The notes under the pieces are model-generated. The model was given only the letters and a program-made list of their open reading frames with translations. It was not told the DNA's origin and searched no databases. A DNA stretch of 64,000 nucleotides, from contig JBLDXI010000028.1 in NCBI GenBank assembly GCA_047495785.1, positions 868,001 through 932,000 of the forward strand, read 5' to 3'. Positions 1-14,600 of this stretch are shown in pieces (positions within the stretch are counted from its first letter, which is position 1; each line of letters begins with the position of its first letter). A program made the position numbers and the translations under genes. Origin of the DNA: Lepidodermella squamata (Eukaryota; Gastrotricha).

Positions 1-1
1 T

Positions 2-616
2 GGTTACAAATCAAACGGAACGTATTTGATCCAGCCAACGACAAATTCACGACCAGTAATGGTTGCATGTGAAATGGATACTATCAGCAACAAAGGTTGG
101 ACTGTTTTTGCTAAGCGATACTCTGGAGTTTTAAGATTCCATAACCGGTTACTCTCTGAGTATCAAAACTTCTTTGGCTCGCCCAGTCATGAATACTGGA
201 TCGGCCTTGATACGATGGTTGCTTTGACAAATCAATTCAACTACACCTACGCCTTTGACGGGGGAATTTTTAGTTCATCTTTGCCATCGATTGTTGGCAA
301 CACAAACCAGAGATTGGTCATATCTCCAGCAAGCAGTAACTATCGCATTGTCCTATCCCAAGTTGGCACGATGACAACGACAATGTTTAATCAACCATTC
401 CAAGCCAGGGATTCGGGCGATTCGCCCTGCTTAGCCGCGTTCGCTTTTGCAGGTTGGTGGTACGGAGCTTCGCCAAATTGTGTCGACGGCATCTTGACAG
501 CCCCTTATCGACCCGGAGAGGCACTTTCTACCGCAAAACTTGGCATGTACGCCAATGATTTCAATGGCACTGTCGTTGGCTTGTCATCTATGAAGTGGCG
601 CGTTACCCAAATATGA
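2..616 (+). CDS. Fibrinogen C-terminal domain protein (3' part; 5' end outside window)
   Basis: The open frame runs from the left edge to a TGA at 614-616 (about 204 residues), with no intron in the visible part. The residues follow the fibrinogen-related (FReD) domain from its first strand: GYKSNGTYLIQP, a CEMDT block, GWTVFAKR, EYWIGLDTM, a DSPCLAAF segment, then GWWYGASPNCVDG, ending SSMKWRVTQI where the family has the SLKW...I close. The family is secreted and binds carbohydrates or acetyl groups on other molecules (ficolins, tenascin and angiopoietin tails). I infer a secreted lectin-like protein. The ATG at 26 lies inside the domain and is not the true start; signal peptide and stalk must lie upstream of the window. 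The calcium-site loop looks altered compared with classical fibrinogen. Confidence 0.85.
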   Translation, partial: GYKSNGTYLIQPTTNSRPVMVACEMDTISNKGWTVFAKRYSGVLRFHNRLLSEYQNFFGSPSHEYWIGLDTMVALTNQFNYTYAFDGGIFSSSLPSIVGNTNQRLVISPASSNYRIVLSQVGTMTTTMFNQPFQARDSGDSPCLAAFAFAGWWYGASPNCVDGILTAPYRPGEALSTAKLGMYANDFNGTVVGLSSMKWRVTQI

Positions 617-2560
617 TCTAAACTTCGTCTTGAACGCTTTCTTGTTACATTTACTTCAAAAAGATACCTTTTCAAGTTGCTTGATGTGCTTTCAGTTGGC
701 ATTCTTTCGGCGTAGCACTTCTGTTATCAATTTTTACTTCCTGACTGCAGATACCAAAATATTACTGGGCGAATTTAGATATAATACATTCTGTCGAAAC
801 GAAAAGATTTGAGGAAATCTAAGTGCCATTAAACTCCTCATGAACTTCGAAAGTTGTCAAAGAAAACATAAAATCCGAAGCGATGCATATGAAGCAGCTA
901 AAATACCAAAATTGCCGAACCATTTCTAGCGGGTTTTACCGGTAAACGCTTTTGGCGGCTTTAATTTAGTAGAAGCAGCTATATTATTTGCATGAACTTT
1001 AAATCTCAAAAAATTATTGAGAATCTCTGTGAACAAGCCACTACAGGGTTATATAAGATCACTCCTTGAACATATAAAATCGAGTGCCCGGAACAAAAAC
1101 CATGACATTTGTTTTTTTCAAACGTTGATGAACCCCTGACATTTAAAAGGGACTGACATTTATTTCGGGCCTGACATTTATTTATCCGAACCAATAAGTA
1201 ACTGCCTAGGTAACCAAAATGGCATACATTTCCCTGATATTTTACGTATTTTGACCCAAAATTGGTCCCTGACCTTTCTAGATGCTAAGAGTAGAAATTA
1301 GCTCCATTCGGAATGGCTATAATGACCTCATTAGTGATCTTCAGTATTGTCCCCATATTGACCTGACATTTATTTCGGGCCTGACATTTATTATTTCGAA
1401 CGACCTCTAACCTCTGACATTTATTTGAGGCTGTCATTTATTCGAGGCTGACATTTTTTTCGGGCAGTACGGTAGTATAAAAAGTAGTATTTGCTGTTCC
1501 TTGACATTCTAATTTGAAATAAAATAAGACATTTACGAGGCTCGCCTTTATTCATTCAATGAGACTTTAACTTGTAAAACTTCAGCTCGAATCGGCAGTT
1601 CAGCACTCCGCAAGATGTGGTAACTTTGGAGAAAGAGAACTTTAATTTTCCGGTAACTATCGTATAAGTTTCTCCGATCAAGCAATGTCGAAACCTCCTA
1701 GGCCTTAAGCCTTTCCTAATTTTTCTCCATTTTTTGACAGGCGTCCAATATGGATGTTTTCGAAAAGCTCTCTTCAGATCGCTGTTCTCTGAGAATTACT
1801 CCAAAAAGCGTTTTCTACTGCGCTTAGAGTGGTTTCGTTTTAGAGAAACGGGGCAAACATCAACTTTTCCATTCCGGAAACATTTAGCCAGAAAAGCCAA
1901 TGTTAGAAGTCTCAGGCCGCTCGAGCTCTCTGAATCTCTTCCTCTATAATCCCAGGTGAGTTTAATTATTGAACAAAATCAAAATTGCATAAATGAGGTC
2001 ACAATTTTAAGAACTGCTGTCCGGTAGAAAGAAGAAGTTCACGAACGAACAAATTCATCACTTTCAAGTATACCTGTATTTTCGGTTGGAGCAACGTCGC
2101 AATTAAAACTTACTGCTTGGAGAACGTAGGGATCACTAAGCCTATCATAATAAATATTCGTCCTACTAGCAACTAGCGCATGGTTTCTTTATCGAAGCTC
2201 TTGCAGTTTCTTTGTTTTTTCGTCGCCGCGAATTTTTGAAGTTAACAAAAGCGAGCCGTAATTTTGCGATGTTGCATCGGATGATGCAAGAGTCGTTTAT
2301 TTGCGTTCTAGCCGTTTAATTTTTAACGAAGCGACTTCTCCCTCCTTATCACAATGAAGGTATTGTTAACAAGCTCGAAATGAATAGCAGCTATTGAATA
2401 ATTAAGCGTATCTAAGCCGAAAAGGCATTGTCGCTATTTGCCTTGCGAGTCGAGGCGCTAAGCTCATCAATCACTAATGAGGATGAATAACTGCGAACAA
2501 AAAAGTCATCGAACCTGTGAGCAAACAAGCCGGAGGGGTGAAAAAAACGAATTTTCTGAA
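617..2560. other. Intergenic spacer with no convincing gene
   Basis: This stretch of about 1.9 kb separates the fibrinogen-domain gene from the polycystin-like gene. Open frames here (for example 630-812, 1734-1949, 2477-2662) are short, have no recognisable domain and no neighbouring exons to join. The only structured content is the degenerate 17-18 bp repeat listed separately. The last 100 bp lead into a TATA element for the next gene. Confidence 0.6.
1101..1465. repeat. Degenerate 17-18 bp repeat cluster (CTGACATTTATTTCGGGC)
   Basis: At least eight copies related to CTGACATTTATTTCGGGC occur near 1103, 1136, 1153, 1171, 1363, 1381, 1414, 1431 and 1448. Neighbouring copies are spaced 17 or 18 bp apart. 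They form two blocks (about 1101-1190 and 1363-1465) separated by about 170 bp of unrelated sequence. The G/C at the end of each unit is best preserved; some copies lose TTTCGGGC. Function unknown; it looks like a decaying minisatellite. Confidence 0.75.
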
Positions 2561-2566
2561 CCGGGG

Positions 2567-2575
2567 TATAAAAGG
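2567..2575 (+). promoter_or_regulatory. TATA box of the polycystin-1-like gene
   Basis: TATAAAAGG lies 96-104 bp before the ATG at 2671, in a GC-flanked context (CCGGGG before, CCTGAAAGG after). A start site near 2597 would leave a 5' leader of about 75 nt. The three TATA candidates on the minus strand in this window sit at a similar distance from their ATGs, which supports the reading. Confidence 0.6.
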
Positions 2576-2670
2576 CCTGAAAGGACGATAGAGTTGCTAT
2601 CCAACCTGTGCGTTAAATTTGTTTGTACGAGTTGGATACTCAACTTGCGAAAAATTCTGTGAATCAAAAA

Positions 2671-5600
2671 ATGATAGCCGTTAAAGCGGCTGTTATCCTG
2701 CTAGTAAGCAGTGGATTGTTCTCGGGGGGCAATGGTCTCAGCTACTGCCCGCCTGACTGGAAGGAGATTGATTACAACTGCGTAATTTTCACGTGGAGTT
2801 CTCTGACAGGAGGTTAAAATTTGTGTATTACAGCACTATTGGGTCTCAACCCCAATGACGTGGTTCGAAGCTGAAGCCGCGTGCCAGGCTTTGTATCCCG
2901 GCGCTCATCTGTCAACCATCAGAGCTGATTGGGAGAACAATGTTCAGACCTACCGTAGTGACTACGCTAACCAAGGCATATGGATAGGTCTTCGTTATAA
3001 CTCGAGCAGCACGACTACTCAGCCCGGCTGGGCTGGAGTCACTGGGGCCAATTGGCCATGGGTGCCATGGGGCTGGACACCCTCAAGCACGAATGGACAG
3101 TGCGCCCGTATAGCCCCTGCAACTTGGACCTGGCAGTCTGTGCCTTGCACCGACAAGAACACCTTTGTCTGCAGCGTTTGTAAGTTCAATTACATCGGCA
3201 GTTGGCGATACATTGAAATATCATCATCAATATAATAACAGATACCCGATACCAACAAGTTAACACTGAACTATTCGCATCATTTAGCCGACTCCACGGT
3301 GCCGCTGATTGGTACAGTGATCGTAATAGGTGGTGGGCCGTACAAGACGGCGCCCCAAACAATGTCACCCTAGCTGAAGGCCCGTTCGGTCGGCCTGATA
3401 CCTCCTTCGAGTTCCGAGCTGATGCGCAATCTTACGTCGCTTTTACTAACTCAACTGATGCCATCAACTATATCGATCGCAACTTCTACTTTATGTTCTA
3501 CCTGTACAGAACAAACGCATCTGTCGGGCCGATTATCCAGTATCGATGGAATACAACGCATTACGGATTCAATATTTGGTCCTTCAACAACGGCAGTCTC
3601 TTGATCGACCTTGTTCAGCGTTCCGATAACGGCCCTCTCATTGGAAACCCAGCATTTCAGGTTAGCATCCAAAAAGCTCATGTTATATAAACCAGTGATT
3701 CACATCATGGTTCACTCAATAACTCTTGAGATAGCTTTGAGGGCTTAGAGAGAAGAGCAAGGATATTTAATATACATCCATTAAGACTATTGTACCGCTG
3801 ACATTTTTATCGGTTGTGTACTATGATATCCGTAATATCCGGGTGTGTATCATAGGCGGATCGGCCTAAAGGAAAAATATTCATCGATGTCCACAGATAA
3901 GAACCGATAACTAATGATATCACGTGAAAATGTGAGTAATATCCTAGCTGCTGGTTGAAGATCCTTGTATTTTGAGGCCGATTCGTATCATTCTAGTCTG
4001 CAAATTTACATGCTTTTTCTAACAATTTATTCGTTACCTTTCAACAGGCTTTGGTACCTGAAACTTGCGCTCCGCTTAACCAGTGGAGCTACTTGTTTGT
4101 CCTGTACTTCCTTGGCAGTAATGGGCTATTGATTGTTCGGAATGGACTCACGATGAAAGACTGTTACCTCAAGAACTTCCCCGGCTTGCGCCTTGAAATG
4201 TCACGTGGTTTCGATGTCGGTCGTCGATTGCTGCCAACAGCAGCTCAGCAAATCGAACAAGCCAAGCCGTGGCCGGCACTTTACACTGACCCCACCAGTG
4301 TAACTACAACCAGCGCAGATGCTGTCTATTTCACTGGTCGTATCGCATGTTTGTTAACTGGCGAGGAGGTCCCAAGTTTTTTCGCCATAGGCGAGTCCAT
4401 GAGGTGGTGCGAGTCTGTGTTAAAACAGCAGTTTGAGGACCAACCGATGGCGAGGCGTCAGGGCATTAACTTCGTTCGCGAGGCGGAACTCATCGGCTAT
4501 TGGCCCCTCAATGACTTCTACGGACATCGCGAGGCTTCGGGCGAAACTTTCACCGGCTCATTTCTCGTAAAACTAGGAAGACTAAAAAATTCTTTTATCT
4601 GAATGATTTATTTTCAGGGCTCGGCACCGAGCTACGCGTACGGCCCCAACGGTCGTATCAACGGAAGCATGATTTTCGACGGTGCCAGCACAGCTATCAG
4701 CTTGAACTCGGCCCCAACACAACAAGTCTTAGCTGCTTCAATGACCCTGCTTCGGAAGTCCTTCACCATCGCATTTTACGTCAACTTGAGGGCATCTGAC
4801 GATGGCGGGGCTCTGGTAAGCTTCCACAGGCATTCGCAGCCCCGAGTTCCCGACTATCAAGCAACTCAGATTAACATCGTTCGGAATACACTTGCCATTG
4901 AAGTTATATTGCCGAGATTTGGCGGATTCGGTCCTCTTGTTGCTACGGCAAGCTTTGCGAACTGCTTGGCTGTGAATTCTTGGACTCATGTTGCTTTGGT
5001 TTTCGACTACACCAGCGCGACTATGACTGCATATTACAACGCAACGGCGTGCGGGTCGCCTCAGAGCCTAACAAACACTCCGCTGGATATCGAAACTGGC
5101 TCAAACATTATCATTGGGCGGGCGGTTTACGGTTCAACAAACGACTCGTTCCGCGGGAAAGTTTCATGTTTCTCGGCTCATGCTGCTGCGCTCAGTGTTG
5201 CGGAAATCACGGCAATAATGGGAATATGTGGTCCGGTTTTGGCGTCAGGAGTCACCAGGGATGCTGCGCTATATAAACCTCAACACCTTCGGTTTTTCTT
5301 ACCACTCACTCGCAATTACGAACTCAATGACGTGTCTGGTAAGCGGCAACATGGTGTTGCGCGTGGATATGTCGGTTATAGTACGGGACCGTTAAACCAA
5401 CCCTTCACATCGGTGAGACTCCTTCACGAGCCGAACAGCGCTATCGACATCGGGCTGACTGTAAGAGAAAGCATGCAGTCTGTATCAACTAATGACTCCT
5501 TCACGTACATGGCATATCTGTACTCGTGGCCAAATCGCGATAATAACTTGCCTTACACTTTTCAAACAATTTTTAATATGTACGACCCGTTAGATGGAGG

Positions 5601-8600
5601 TCGCGGTGTTTACGTGATGGTCCGAGACGATATTCGAGCCTTTCACATTATAATGATTCACAAAGGCCGAACTTTCTCAGAAATCAACGCACCTCTCACA
5701 GATTTTCCAACCTTAATAAGCGGAGCGAAGTGGCACTGGTTTGCCTTCCGTTACAGCAAGAACACGCGTCGGATCTCAGTGTTCGTCGATGGCAAGCAAA
5801 TTGTTGATGTTCAATACAGCTTGATCCTGACGAATCTTTACTCCGGTCTGCGTATCGGTGGTTTCGCTGAGGATAATTACCGCTGGACAGGCAAAGTCGC
5901 ATGTGCTACGGCTTACGATACGGATTTAACAGAAGCTGAAATAGCAATGGTTCGCGACATGTGCCACGCACATTTGTTGGCTGGCCACCCAGCCCCAGCC
6001 GACCCTGCTACTTGCTATCACTCAACCAACGGATACGAGTACCGCGGCAACATATCGTGGACAGTGGACAACATTCCGTGCGACGTCTGGCCTGCTACCT
6101 TTTTACCTGAGAGTTTCCCTGATTCAACACCCGGCCGCCGCTGCCGTAATCCTGACATCAACTCAACTCTGAGTAGGAACAAACCTTGGTGTTACACTAA
6201 TACGGCAGCAGGCACGTGGGCGTACTGTTCCGTTCCAAAATGCGATGATACAACAGCGCCATTCCACGCTCCTGAAGCTGTTCTTGGCTATTGGCCTATG
6301 AGCCGCACATACGGAGGGTTTGATGTGAGCGGCCATGGCTCTCATTGTCGCCAAGCGACTGACGCTACGCCCACCACTGGCCCGTGGGGTATAACTGACG
6401 GAGCAATGTTCTTCAAAACTTCAACTCAAGGGTACCTATTGGCCCAGCACAGCGGTTACACAAACTACGTTGATTTGTTGGATATTGGTGAGTTTTCGAA
6501 ATTTCAACAAAAAAGTGTTAATTAATCACTCGTCAAAATGCAGGTTACAAACCGACGTTGCGAGGGTACTCGTATACACTTCAAGTGGCTATGATGACCG
6601 GCGGAATTGCGCAGTCAGCAGTTCTTTGGTCGTGGGAAGAAGGCTCAGGCGAGGGTGGTCGCTGCGGCCTGCAATTTCGGATCTACGGTGGAAATAAGTT
6701 CGGAGTGAGGGTCTGTGATCGACCATGGCGAACTTGCCGCGATTTGCAATGCGACACGCCGTTGCTCGCGAACAACATCTTCTACCAGTTCACATTCGTC
6801 TACGACAAGGAGAAAGGCGTTTTCCGCTTGTACGTCAACACCGTGCAATGTATGACCTTTACCTACGACTTGACGTACAACGACGGCCTTTTCTCATATG
6901 CTGGCTCATTCAAATTCGGAATGCAACACGGATACGGCGGCAGCAACGTCGCCCTAGCCTGTGCAGCAGTCTACACGATCCCACTCACTGCAAATGACAT
7001 CGCGGTAATCCAGGATAAGTGTAAATTCATCCTCCAGGGCAACGCTGACGATGCCCTGTTGGGTGGAGCCATTCGCCCAACTGCGGTTTGGCCTCTGAGT
7101 GCTCAGACTAACGGCTTGAACTCACGCTCGGCTAACCACGCACGTGTCGGCATGGGTTCTTTTGTAACTGGACCTTTCGGCCTGCCAAACAGCGCTCTGT
7201 CCTTCCCTGGTTCACCTGGCCAATACGTGTGGGCTGGCCAGGACTACGCTCGAAATCTCGACGTCTGCGCGTTCAGCCGTTCCTTTACCATGTCAACATA
7301 TGCGCTAGTTCGGGGCACCGGCGTTGCCATGTCTTTCGCGACTCTCATGGATAATATTGACGATAACATAAATGCGGTAGATCGCGGCAACAAATTGGCT
7401 TTCCTGAACACCCAGAATGATATCTTCTTCAGCATGAATGACGGTTCGAATTTCTACAACCCAATTTCTAGTGGATCAGCCAATTTGGGAGCTAAGTGGA
7501 TACATGTTTCAGTTAGCTACGATTACCGTGCGGATAACTTCTTCGTGTTTTATAACGGCACAAGAGTGTATCAGCAGTGTAAGTTTCCCATTAGAACCAA
7601 TTGTTAATCTCTTTTAATCTGTGCCCTGAAACAGTCGGCATCCGTGGCTACTACTGCCAGACTTCAGGTTCGGTTTCTCTCGCTCGCAACGCCTACCGCC
7701 CCCTCACCCTGAGTGCATCTCCGCAACAATTCACCGGGGCTTTATCTTGCGCTCAGTTGTACACAGGCGGCATGCCATCAGCGGCAGCTGTTGCCCGATC
7801 TCAACGCTACTGCTCGCACCCTGACTATGTCGGTTGCTACATCTACCAACCCGCAGCCAACCAATTCGTTGCGAGCGCTGGATTCTGGTCAGGCGCCGCC
7901 CTGACTGTCGATGATTGCCGGAATGGCTGTGGCGCCCGTGGTTTCCGATTTGCTGGTCTTAAGAATGGCAACACTTGCCTTTGTGGCAACGGATATGGTT
8001 TAGTCGATGAACCTCGCGGATGTTCCATGCCATGCACTGGTAATTCCAACCAGTGGTGCGGAGGTCCTCGCCACCTCTCAGTATACCGTTCAACTTTCAC
8101 CAGAACTGTAACAGCGCCAGCTATTAGAATGGTTGACTATGTTTCATGCCTACCGGGTTGGACGGCTAGGGGAGCCTCTTGCTATCGTGTTTTTTCAACC
8201 CGAGTCACGATGGTAAACGCTATCCAAACGTGCTGGAACTACGGTGCCCAACTCGCGATGATCAACGATGCCGATGAGAACAATTTCATTGGCTCAATAA
8301 TTCCATCAACATTGCAGGCGAGTGACTTCGTTTGCTTCGGCTTGAACGCAACAGTAGGCGGCCAGGCAAAAGCTAGTCCTATGGACGGAACTCAGTCGTA
8401 TTTCTACGCGAATTGGGCCACAGGCCAGCCGGCGAATCCTAACTGGTGGGCTTGCATGCTAGTCACCAATCGCCAGTGGATAGCACAGAACCCTGCTGGG
8501 GCGTATGCTTTTGCCTGCAAGAAGCAAGCCGGGCCTTACACGGACAGGTTTACTAACACTCAATGTGCGCCTGGTTGGGCACGATTCGGCGACTCCTGCT

Positions 8601-11600
8601 ACTTCTACCAGTCTTCACTAGTTTCATACCGAAATGCGGCTCTAAACTGCTCTCGCTATCCGGGCGGTTCTCTAATCAAATTGACATCTAGCGCGCAGTT
8701 CGCATTCTTGCAGAACCTTACCGACTGGCAGCGTCCATTCTGGATTGGTCTGGAATACACTAGCGTAAGTTTGATTTGAGTTGAAGCTTCAAATTTAGAT
8801 ATATCGATTTCAAAACAGAATCAATGGCTTTGGGCACGTGACAACACCCAGCTGAATTCGTCTGTTTTTGCATCGTGGGCTGGTAACGAGCGCTTCGAGG
8901 TTACAATGCGCCGATGCGCTTATGCCGATTCTCGGACGCAATATGACTGGTAGATTTGTTTTAAGTAATTTAAAATGATTAGAACATTTCCGTTGTTTCA
9001 GGCGAGCTGCTGAATGCGATGGGCAAAGGCGTTTAGCGTACATCTGTCAATACGATATTCCGGCCACCTCGAGCCTAATCGGTCTCTCATCCGGTCGCAT
9101 TGCCTCTAACCAAATAAGTGCAACTGGTTCGGCAACTGGCACTACTCCTGACATGGCACGTCTTGGCAATGACGCAGCTTGGTGTGCACCCGATGTAACA
9201 ACGTCGTCTCTTACAATCGACCTGATCGACACGTATAGTATCACTGAGGTTTGGTACCACGGAAGCCCAACTGCCTCAGAGTGGGTGACGAACTTCGTCC
9301 TCGAATACACGTCGGATCGTGGCCAGACTTGGAATGTCTACTCTTGTGACAGCACTAATGATAAAATTGCTACAGGAACAGCAGGAGCTTGGTCGGCTGT
9401 CACTGTAAGGCATTGATTGACTAATTTTTAAATTACGAATGAGTCGGTTATTTTAGTGTTCAACAACGAATCCTCTGCTATTGCCAATGAATACCGATGC
9501 TGTAACTGTTCGCAAGTACCAGTTAGGAGTGACAGGACTTGTTGCTAATGGTCTAAGAATCTCCCCCAAAAGTGCCAACGGCCGGCCGTGCATGAGAGTC
9601 GACTTCGTTGGAAGCATTAAACGTAAAAGAGTTGAACATATTCCTGGATATTTTAACCCAGATTCACTTTTACAGAGGGAGTTGATAGCCGAACAATCCG
9701 CCTTGCTAACCGCCCAGTACGTTTCCAACTTGCACGCCTCGCGGGTGCAGGCATTCGTTACTCCGTGAATACCTATGTTGACGAGGGGCGAAGAATTTTG
9801 CGGTGGCAGCCAACTGGCGTGCCGGTTGACGTCATTGACACGTACGAGTACGTCTACATCCCACGTCACGTCGGCAAGCAGCGCATTGTTTTCGGCGGGC
9901 AAGATTCCGAGGGCAAAACTCACGAATTGGCATATCAATTCACCACGGCGACCAGAATGCAATCTCTTGTTCTCAACATGTGCCCTAAAGCTGTTCAATG
10001 GGACACATATGCCGCTTGTGAGGTGCGTATCATCGGAGCAACTGCTGTTAGCGTTACAACCGATTACGGGTTCGAAACACATCCAAATCGAACTATGACC
10101 GCGCGGCGAGTTGAGGTCGGCCAAACAACCCCAGCCTCAGGCTCGACGGTTGCCCAGGATCAGGCTAACAATATCTACCTGATGCCGAACATGGCTGTTC
10201 GAGACAATGCGACCGTCTACGGTATTGAAGCAATGGTTACAACAGCTGGCTGGATCACCGTCCAGCTTTACCGCCCGGTTTGTACTACAAATGGGACCTA
10301 CTTCTGCCCGATCTGTCACTGCTGCGTGTCAGTTAATGCTACATGCATTGCTCAGCGTGCTTGGGACTCGATTTCATGCAGTGCTACGGCGACTGTCAAG
10401 AATCCGAACCCGAACTGCACGTCCCCTAACTCGGACTCGACATCGAAACCTGGCTACTTTACTGGAAACAACCCGCGCATGGACTACGCTTTTGTCACCG
10501 AGTGGCGGAAGTACTTCGCAGCGACAGGGGTCCAGTTCGTTCAGCTGGATTCCTCTGAAACTATGGAAATAACTCTGGGCATGGTTATCGCCTACTACCG
10601 GTCGCCGAATGACGATGGCACCATTGCAGCATACGCCTCGACCAACATCAAGGAATTCTTCTTCCTCGACTCCACTCCTGGCTTTTCGAATAGAGTGAGT
10701 CAATTTTGTTATTTTTACTGAGTCATACCTTAATTTCGATATTTCAGTTTCCGGGCTTTGTGATCGGGAAATCGAGTGCCTCGCAAACTAGCTTAATGCA
10801 CATGTTGAAACTGGTCACTTATACATCTATCGGGGTTTCGTTCGGCCGCCGTTGGGGCATGGTAGATGCTGGTTTGCAGACAATCAACATTGCTGTTCGG
10901 GACTTGTACCACCCTACCGCTGTTGCGACTTTCAGTTACGACCTCGACGTCCAACGCATCTGCAGTGATTACGTTCTGGTCTACCCGCCAGTAGTCGACG
11001 CTACGACTATCGTGAAATTCACCGTTCCACCGCATAACGGCTCAAAATGCTTCTACAGCATCGATTTTGGCGATGATTCGGCCCCGTTGAATTTCAATTA
11101 CACGACTCGTAACGGCTCACTGACCCACGTTTTCAAGCTTGACGGTGTCTTCAACATGACCATGCGAGTCTGGAATTTTATCGCCTCGAGTCAAGCCTCG
11201 TCAACAATTACAGGTCAGAAATAAATGGCTTTTTCGATTATTTTCATTTTCATTGCTTTCAGTGGTCTTCCCTGTCAAGAAGGCCTACATGGTGATGGCG
11301 AATCCGCCCGTAACAGAAATGACTCATACTTCGGCCGTAATTTTGACCTTCGCGCAAGTCAGCAGTGGCACAACAGTTGTTGGTATCGATTCCAATTCGA
11401 CTTCAACCGCATTTCCCGGGACAACTATCTCCCGATCATTCGGAATTTGTCCGACCGGATGGACGTCTGGCACAACTGACATCGGTGTCGATGCTTGCTA
11501 TAGGTTTTTTGCGATGTCTTTGCAGTACGATCGCGCGATGTCTTTCTGTGCATCACAAGGCGCTTACTTGTAATAATCATTTTGTCATGATCACCATCAT

Positions 11601-14600
11601 TTTATTTGAATAATGATAACAGAGCGACTGTTAATACGGGTGCGGAACTCGACTTCTTGAAAACAGTGATGACTCAAGCAAACGCTGGGACTGATGGCGG
11701 AGCTTGGCTGGTATGATCTTGGTTGAACAGTTTGAAATGATAATTACTCGATATTTCAGGGCTACAATCAACTGCGAGACGGTTCAAATTTCTGGGTCTC
11801 TGAGGACGAAAAGCGCAGTTTGATCACTCCCTTCTGGCAAGAAACCTCAGCCGTTTACCCCATTGCTGGCGGCGGTCGATGTGGCTACTATGACTACGCT
11901 AGCAGGCGTGTTCAAAATGATGATTGCATGAAACCCCGAGGCGTCTTGTGCAAACGTGAGACCGCTATAGCCAAATTTTGCGGACCCACCCCCGGCTGGC
12001 AGTACGACACAGTTACAAACCGGTGTTACAAAGTCTACACCACAACTGGAACCTACCTCACCGCAGTGCAGACATGTCGTGCAGCCGGTGGAATAATCAC
12101 GTACCCTGAATCCGCTAATGTCTTCTCAAAAGTGCTGAAGTGTATTAATGCAGCGAATCCGAACTTGCAATATTTCCTCGGAATGTTGCGAACCAGCAGT
12201 ACTGCTGCGCTTGCGTCATGGCGAGCGTTTGATGGCTATCAAGACTCAGGGCCTCAATATACGAACTATGATACGGGTCACCCAACTTATGGCCAGGGCG
12301 ATAACTGTATGACAGTGCGAGGCTCGACAACGCTGTGGCGAACGTCATCATGCTCCGACGCAGCCGCCTTCGTGTGCGAGAAGCCGATCTATGGCTTGAA
12401 GGCCAATCGTTACTTCTCTCGTATAGCCAGTCGCCGGTATATTGTACCGAAACCTCAGCAGGTTTCTTGCCCAGCGGGATGGACCCTTAGCCCAACGACT
12501 TCAACATGCTTCAAACTGGTGACCATGCAAAATCTCACAGCTGCCAATGCTGATGCCTACTGTTTGAGCACTTTTGGAGGCCATCTAGCGACAGTTCGAA
12601 CTGCGGCTGATCAGGCTATATTTTGGACGAATATTCTCGGCAGTGGCACCGTCACAGCAGGAGTGTGGATCGGTTACGCTCAAGATTCGGCTTCGAAGTG
12701 GGCATGGCGTGATGGAACTGATGCTACAACGGTATTTTAAGTTCAAAGCATGATAGAAGCTCGTTATTAATACTTGCTGATAAATAGGATACCACAGAGA
12801 ATTGGGATGTGAACCAACCGAACTCGAATGTTGCAGCGCCAGCTTCTGCATTCTACGCTGCCGGCACTAATGCCTGGCGATCAGGTTCGACCAGCCAGAC
12901 GATGGGGTTTGCATGCTCGAAACCAGCTGTTGGCGATTGGAAAATCTGGGCAGGCTCGTGCCCGGCCAACTACGTTGAATACGCTGGCCGGTGTTTCCGC
13001 TTCAAAGGCACTACAGCGTCTGTCAGTGCAGCGTCTGCTGACTGTATGAAAGAGGGTGGCGGCCTAGCTGATATTCTATCACAGGAAGACTGGGCGTTCA
13101 TGAAGGGCATGCTACCTGTTGCTGTGAATAACGCATGGATTGGGCTTGGCAAAGATGCGAGTGGGAATCGGATATGGATGAGTGATGTTCGCGACAAGTC
13201 TGGAAGTGGATTCAACGTGAGTTACACCGGCTTCCTAGCATCTAGCCCGGGTTCTCAATCCTGTGGCTACTTGTCTCGTGCGAAAAAACTGGCCGTGATG
13301 TCTGATATTGCTTGCTCAACGACTCTGTCTTACATCTGTGAACAACCAGCCGCAATTTGCCCACCAGGTTGGACGATTTGGGGCGGAGCTTGCTATCGAT
13401 CTTACCCAACATCCATGCGCGTTCAGGCCGGCACAGACTACGACACAGCTCGCGCCATGTGCCAATACGTTGATTCACTGCCGATTTCACCAATATCGCA
13501 GGAAGAGATGAATTTAGTCAGTGGGTTGGCTGGAAGTGGACAGTCATTCGCGACCGGCTTCCGACGACTTACTTCTTCGAAAAATTTCACTGATCTGTGG
13601 GGCCGGCAGAGCTTTTTCGCTGGGACAGCACCGGGTACAACAGGAAATATATACGGGGTTTTCTCGGGCGCTGTGATGCAATGGATTGCAGACACTTGGC
13701 CCAGCACTGTTGTTTGTCAGACGCCGTCTCGTCTAACAGCTGATACTTGCATGCGCGAGTGCCTTGCGACTAGCGAATTCAATTGTAATGCTGTTGACTA
13801 CAGCGGAGTAGGTTGCCAGTTCACGCAAGCCCAGCCCTCTCAAGATTGGTCCGGACTACGCGAAACATTCGGACGCAGCGACCTGTACGCCATCCGCAAC
13901 GAGATCTGCCCGGATGATTTGGTACCCGAAGCTAACGAGCTTGAATCGCCGTCAAGCAGCGATATCAGCCTGAAAGCCAACCTCACGCTTGGAAATGGTG
14001 GGTACGTTGTGGACGCGGACTCAACCGACCCACTTCGGATTGGATTCGACAACTCAATCTGGCTTACGGCTTTGCAAATTGCTCGAAGCAGCCCAGGCGC
14101 TACTAGTTACATCATGACATTCAAGTTGTACTACACATTCGACCGTGAGAATTGGTATTTCGTCCAGGTAAATTTCTATTTTTTCGATAGGCTTTAGCAT
14201 ACTCTGAGATAAATAGGACCAGCGCGGCGTTGACACGGTTTTCAGCGGCTTGGATAAGGACACGTCAATAGCCACCGTTCGCCTACCCAAGGCAATTGTT
14301 TTGAAAGAGATGAAGATCATTCCAGTGACATGGAACGTGGCTCCGAGTTACTCCCTTCGCCTTATCGGCTGCCATGCCGCGATGTTCACCGACTATGCCG
14401 ACTACAAGTACTCTCAGTCGGGTTCCTTTGCAATCACGGGGACAATTTACAGCCCTGCAAACAACATCACAATGGACCCTTTGACCCTTAACGTTCAATC
14501 ACGTCTGGGACAACTCACAATTCCCAAAATCGCACCGCTGCCATTCGGCAACTGGGCCCAGGTTGGATTCACCTACACCGAGGTTCAATCTTTCAGCTGG

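Noticed and set aside
1734-1949. 71-codon open frame in the spacer
   Set aside because: No domain, no plausible neighbours, composition like surrounding non-coding DNA.
9453-10124. 223-codon open frame on the minus strand
   Set aside because: Antisense shadow of polycystin exons 10-11, with no domain and unlikely codon pattern.
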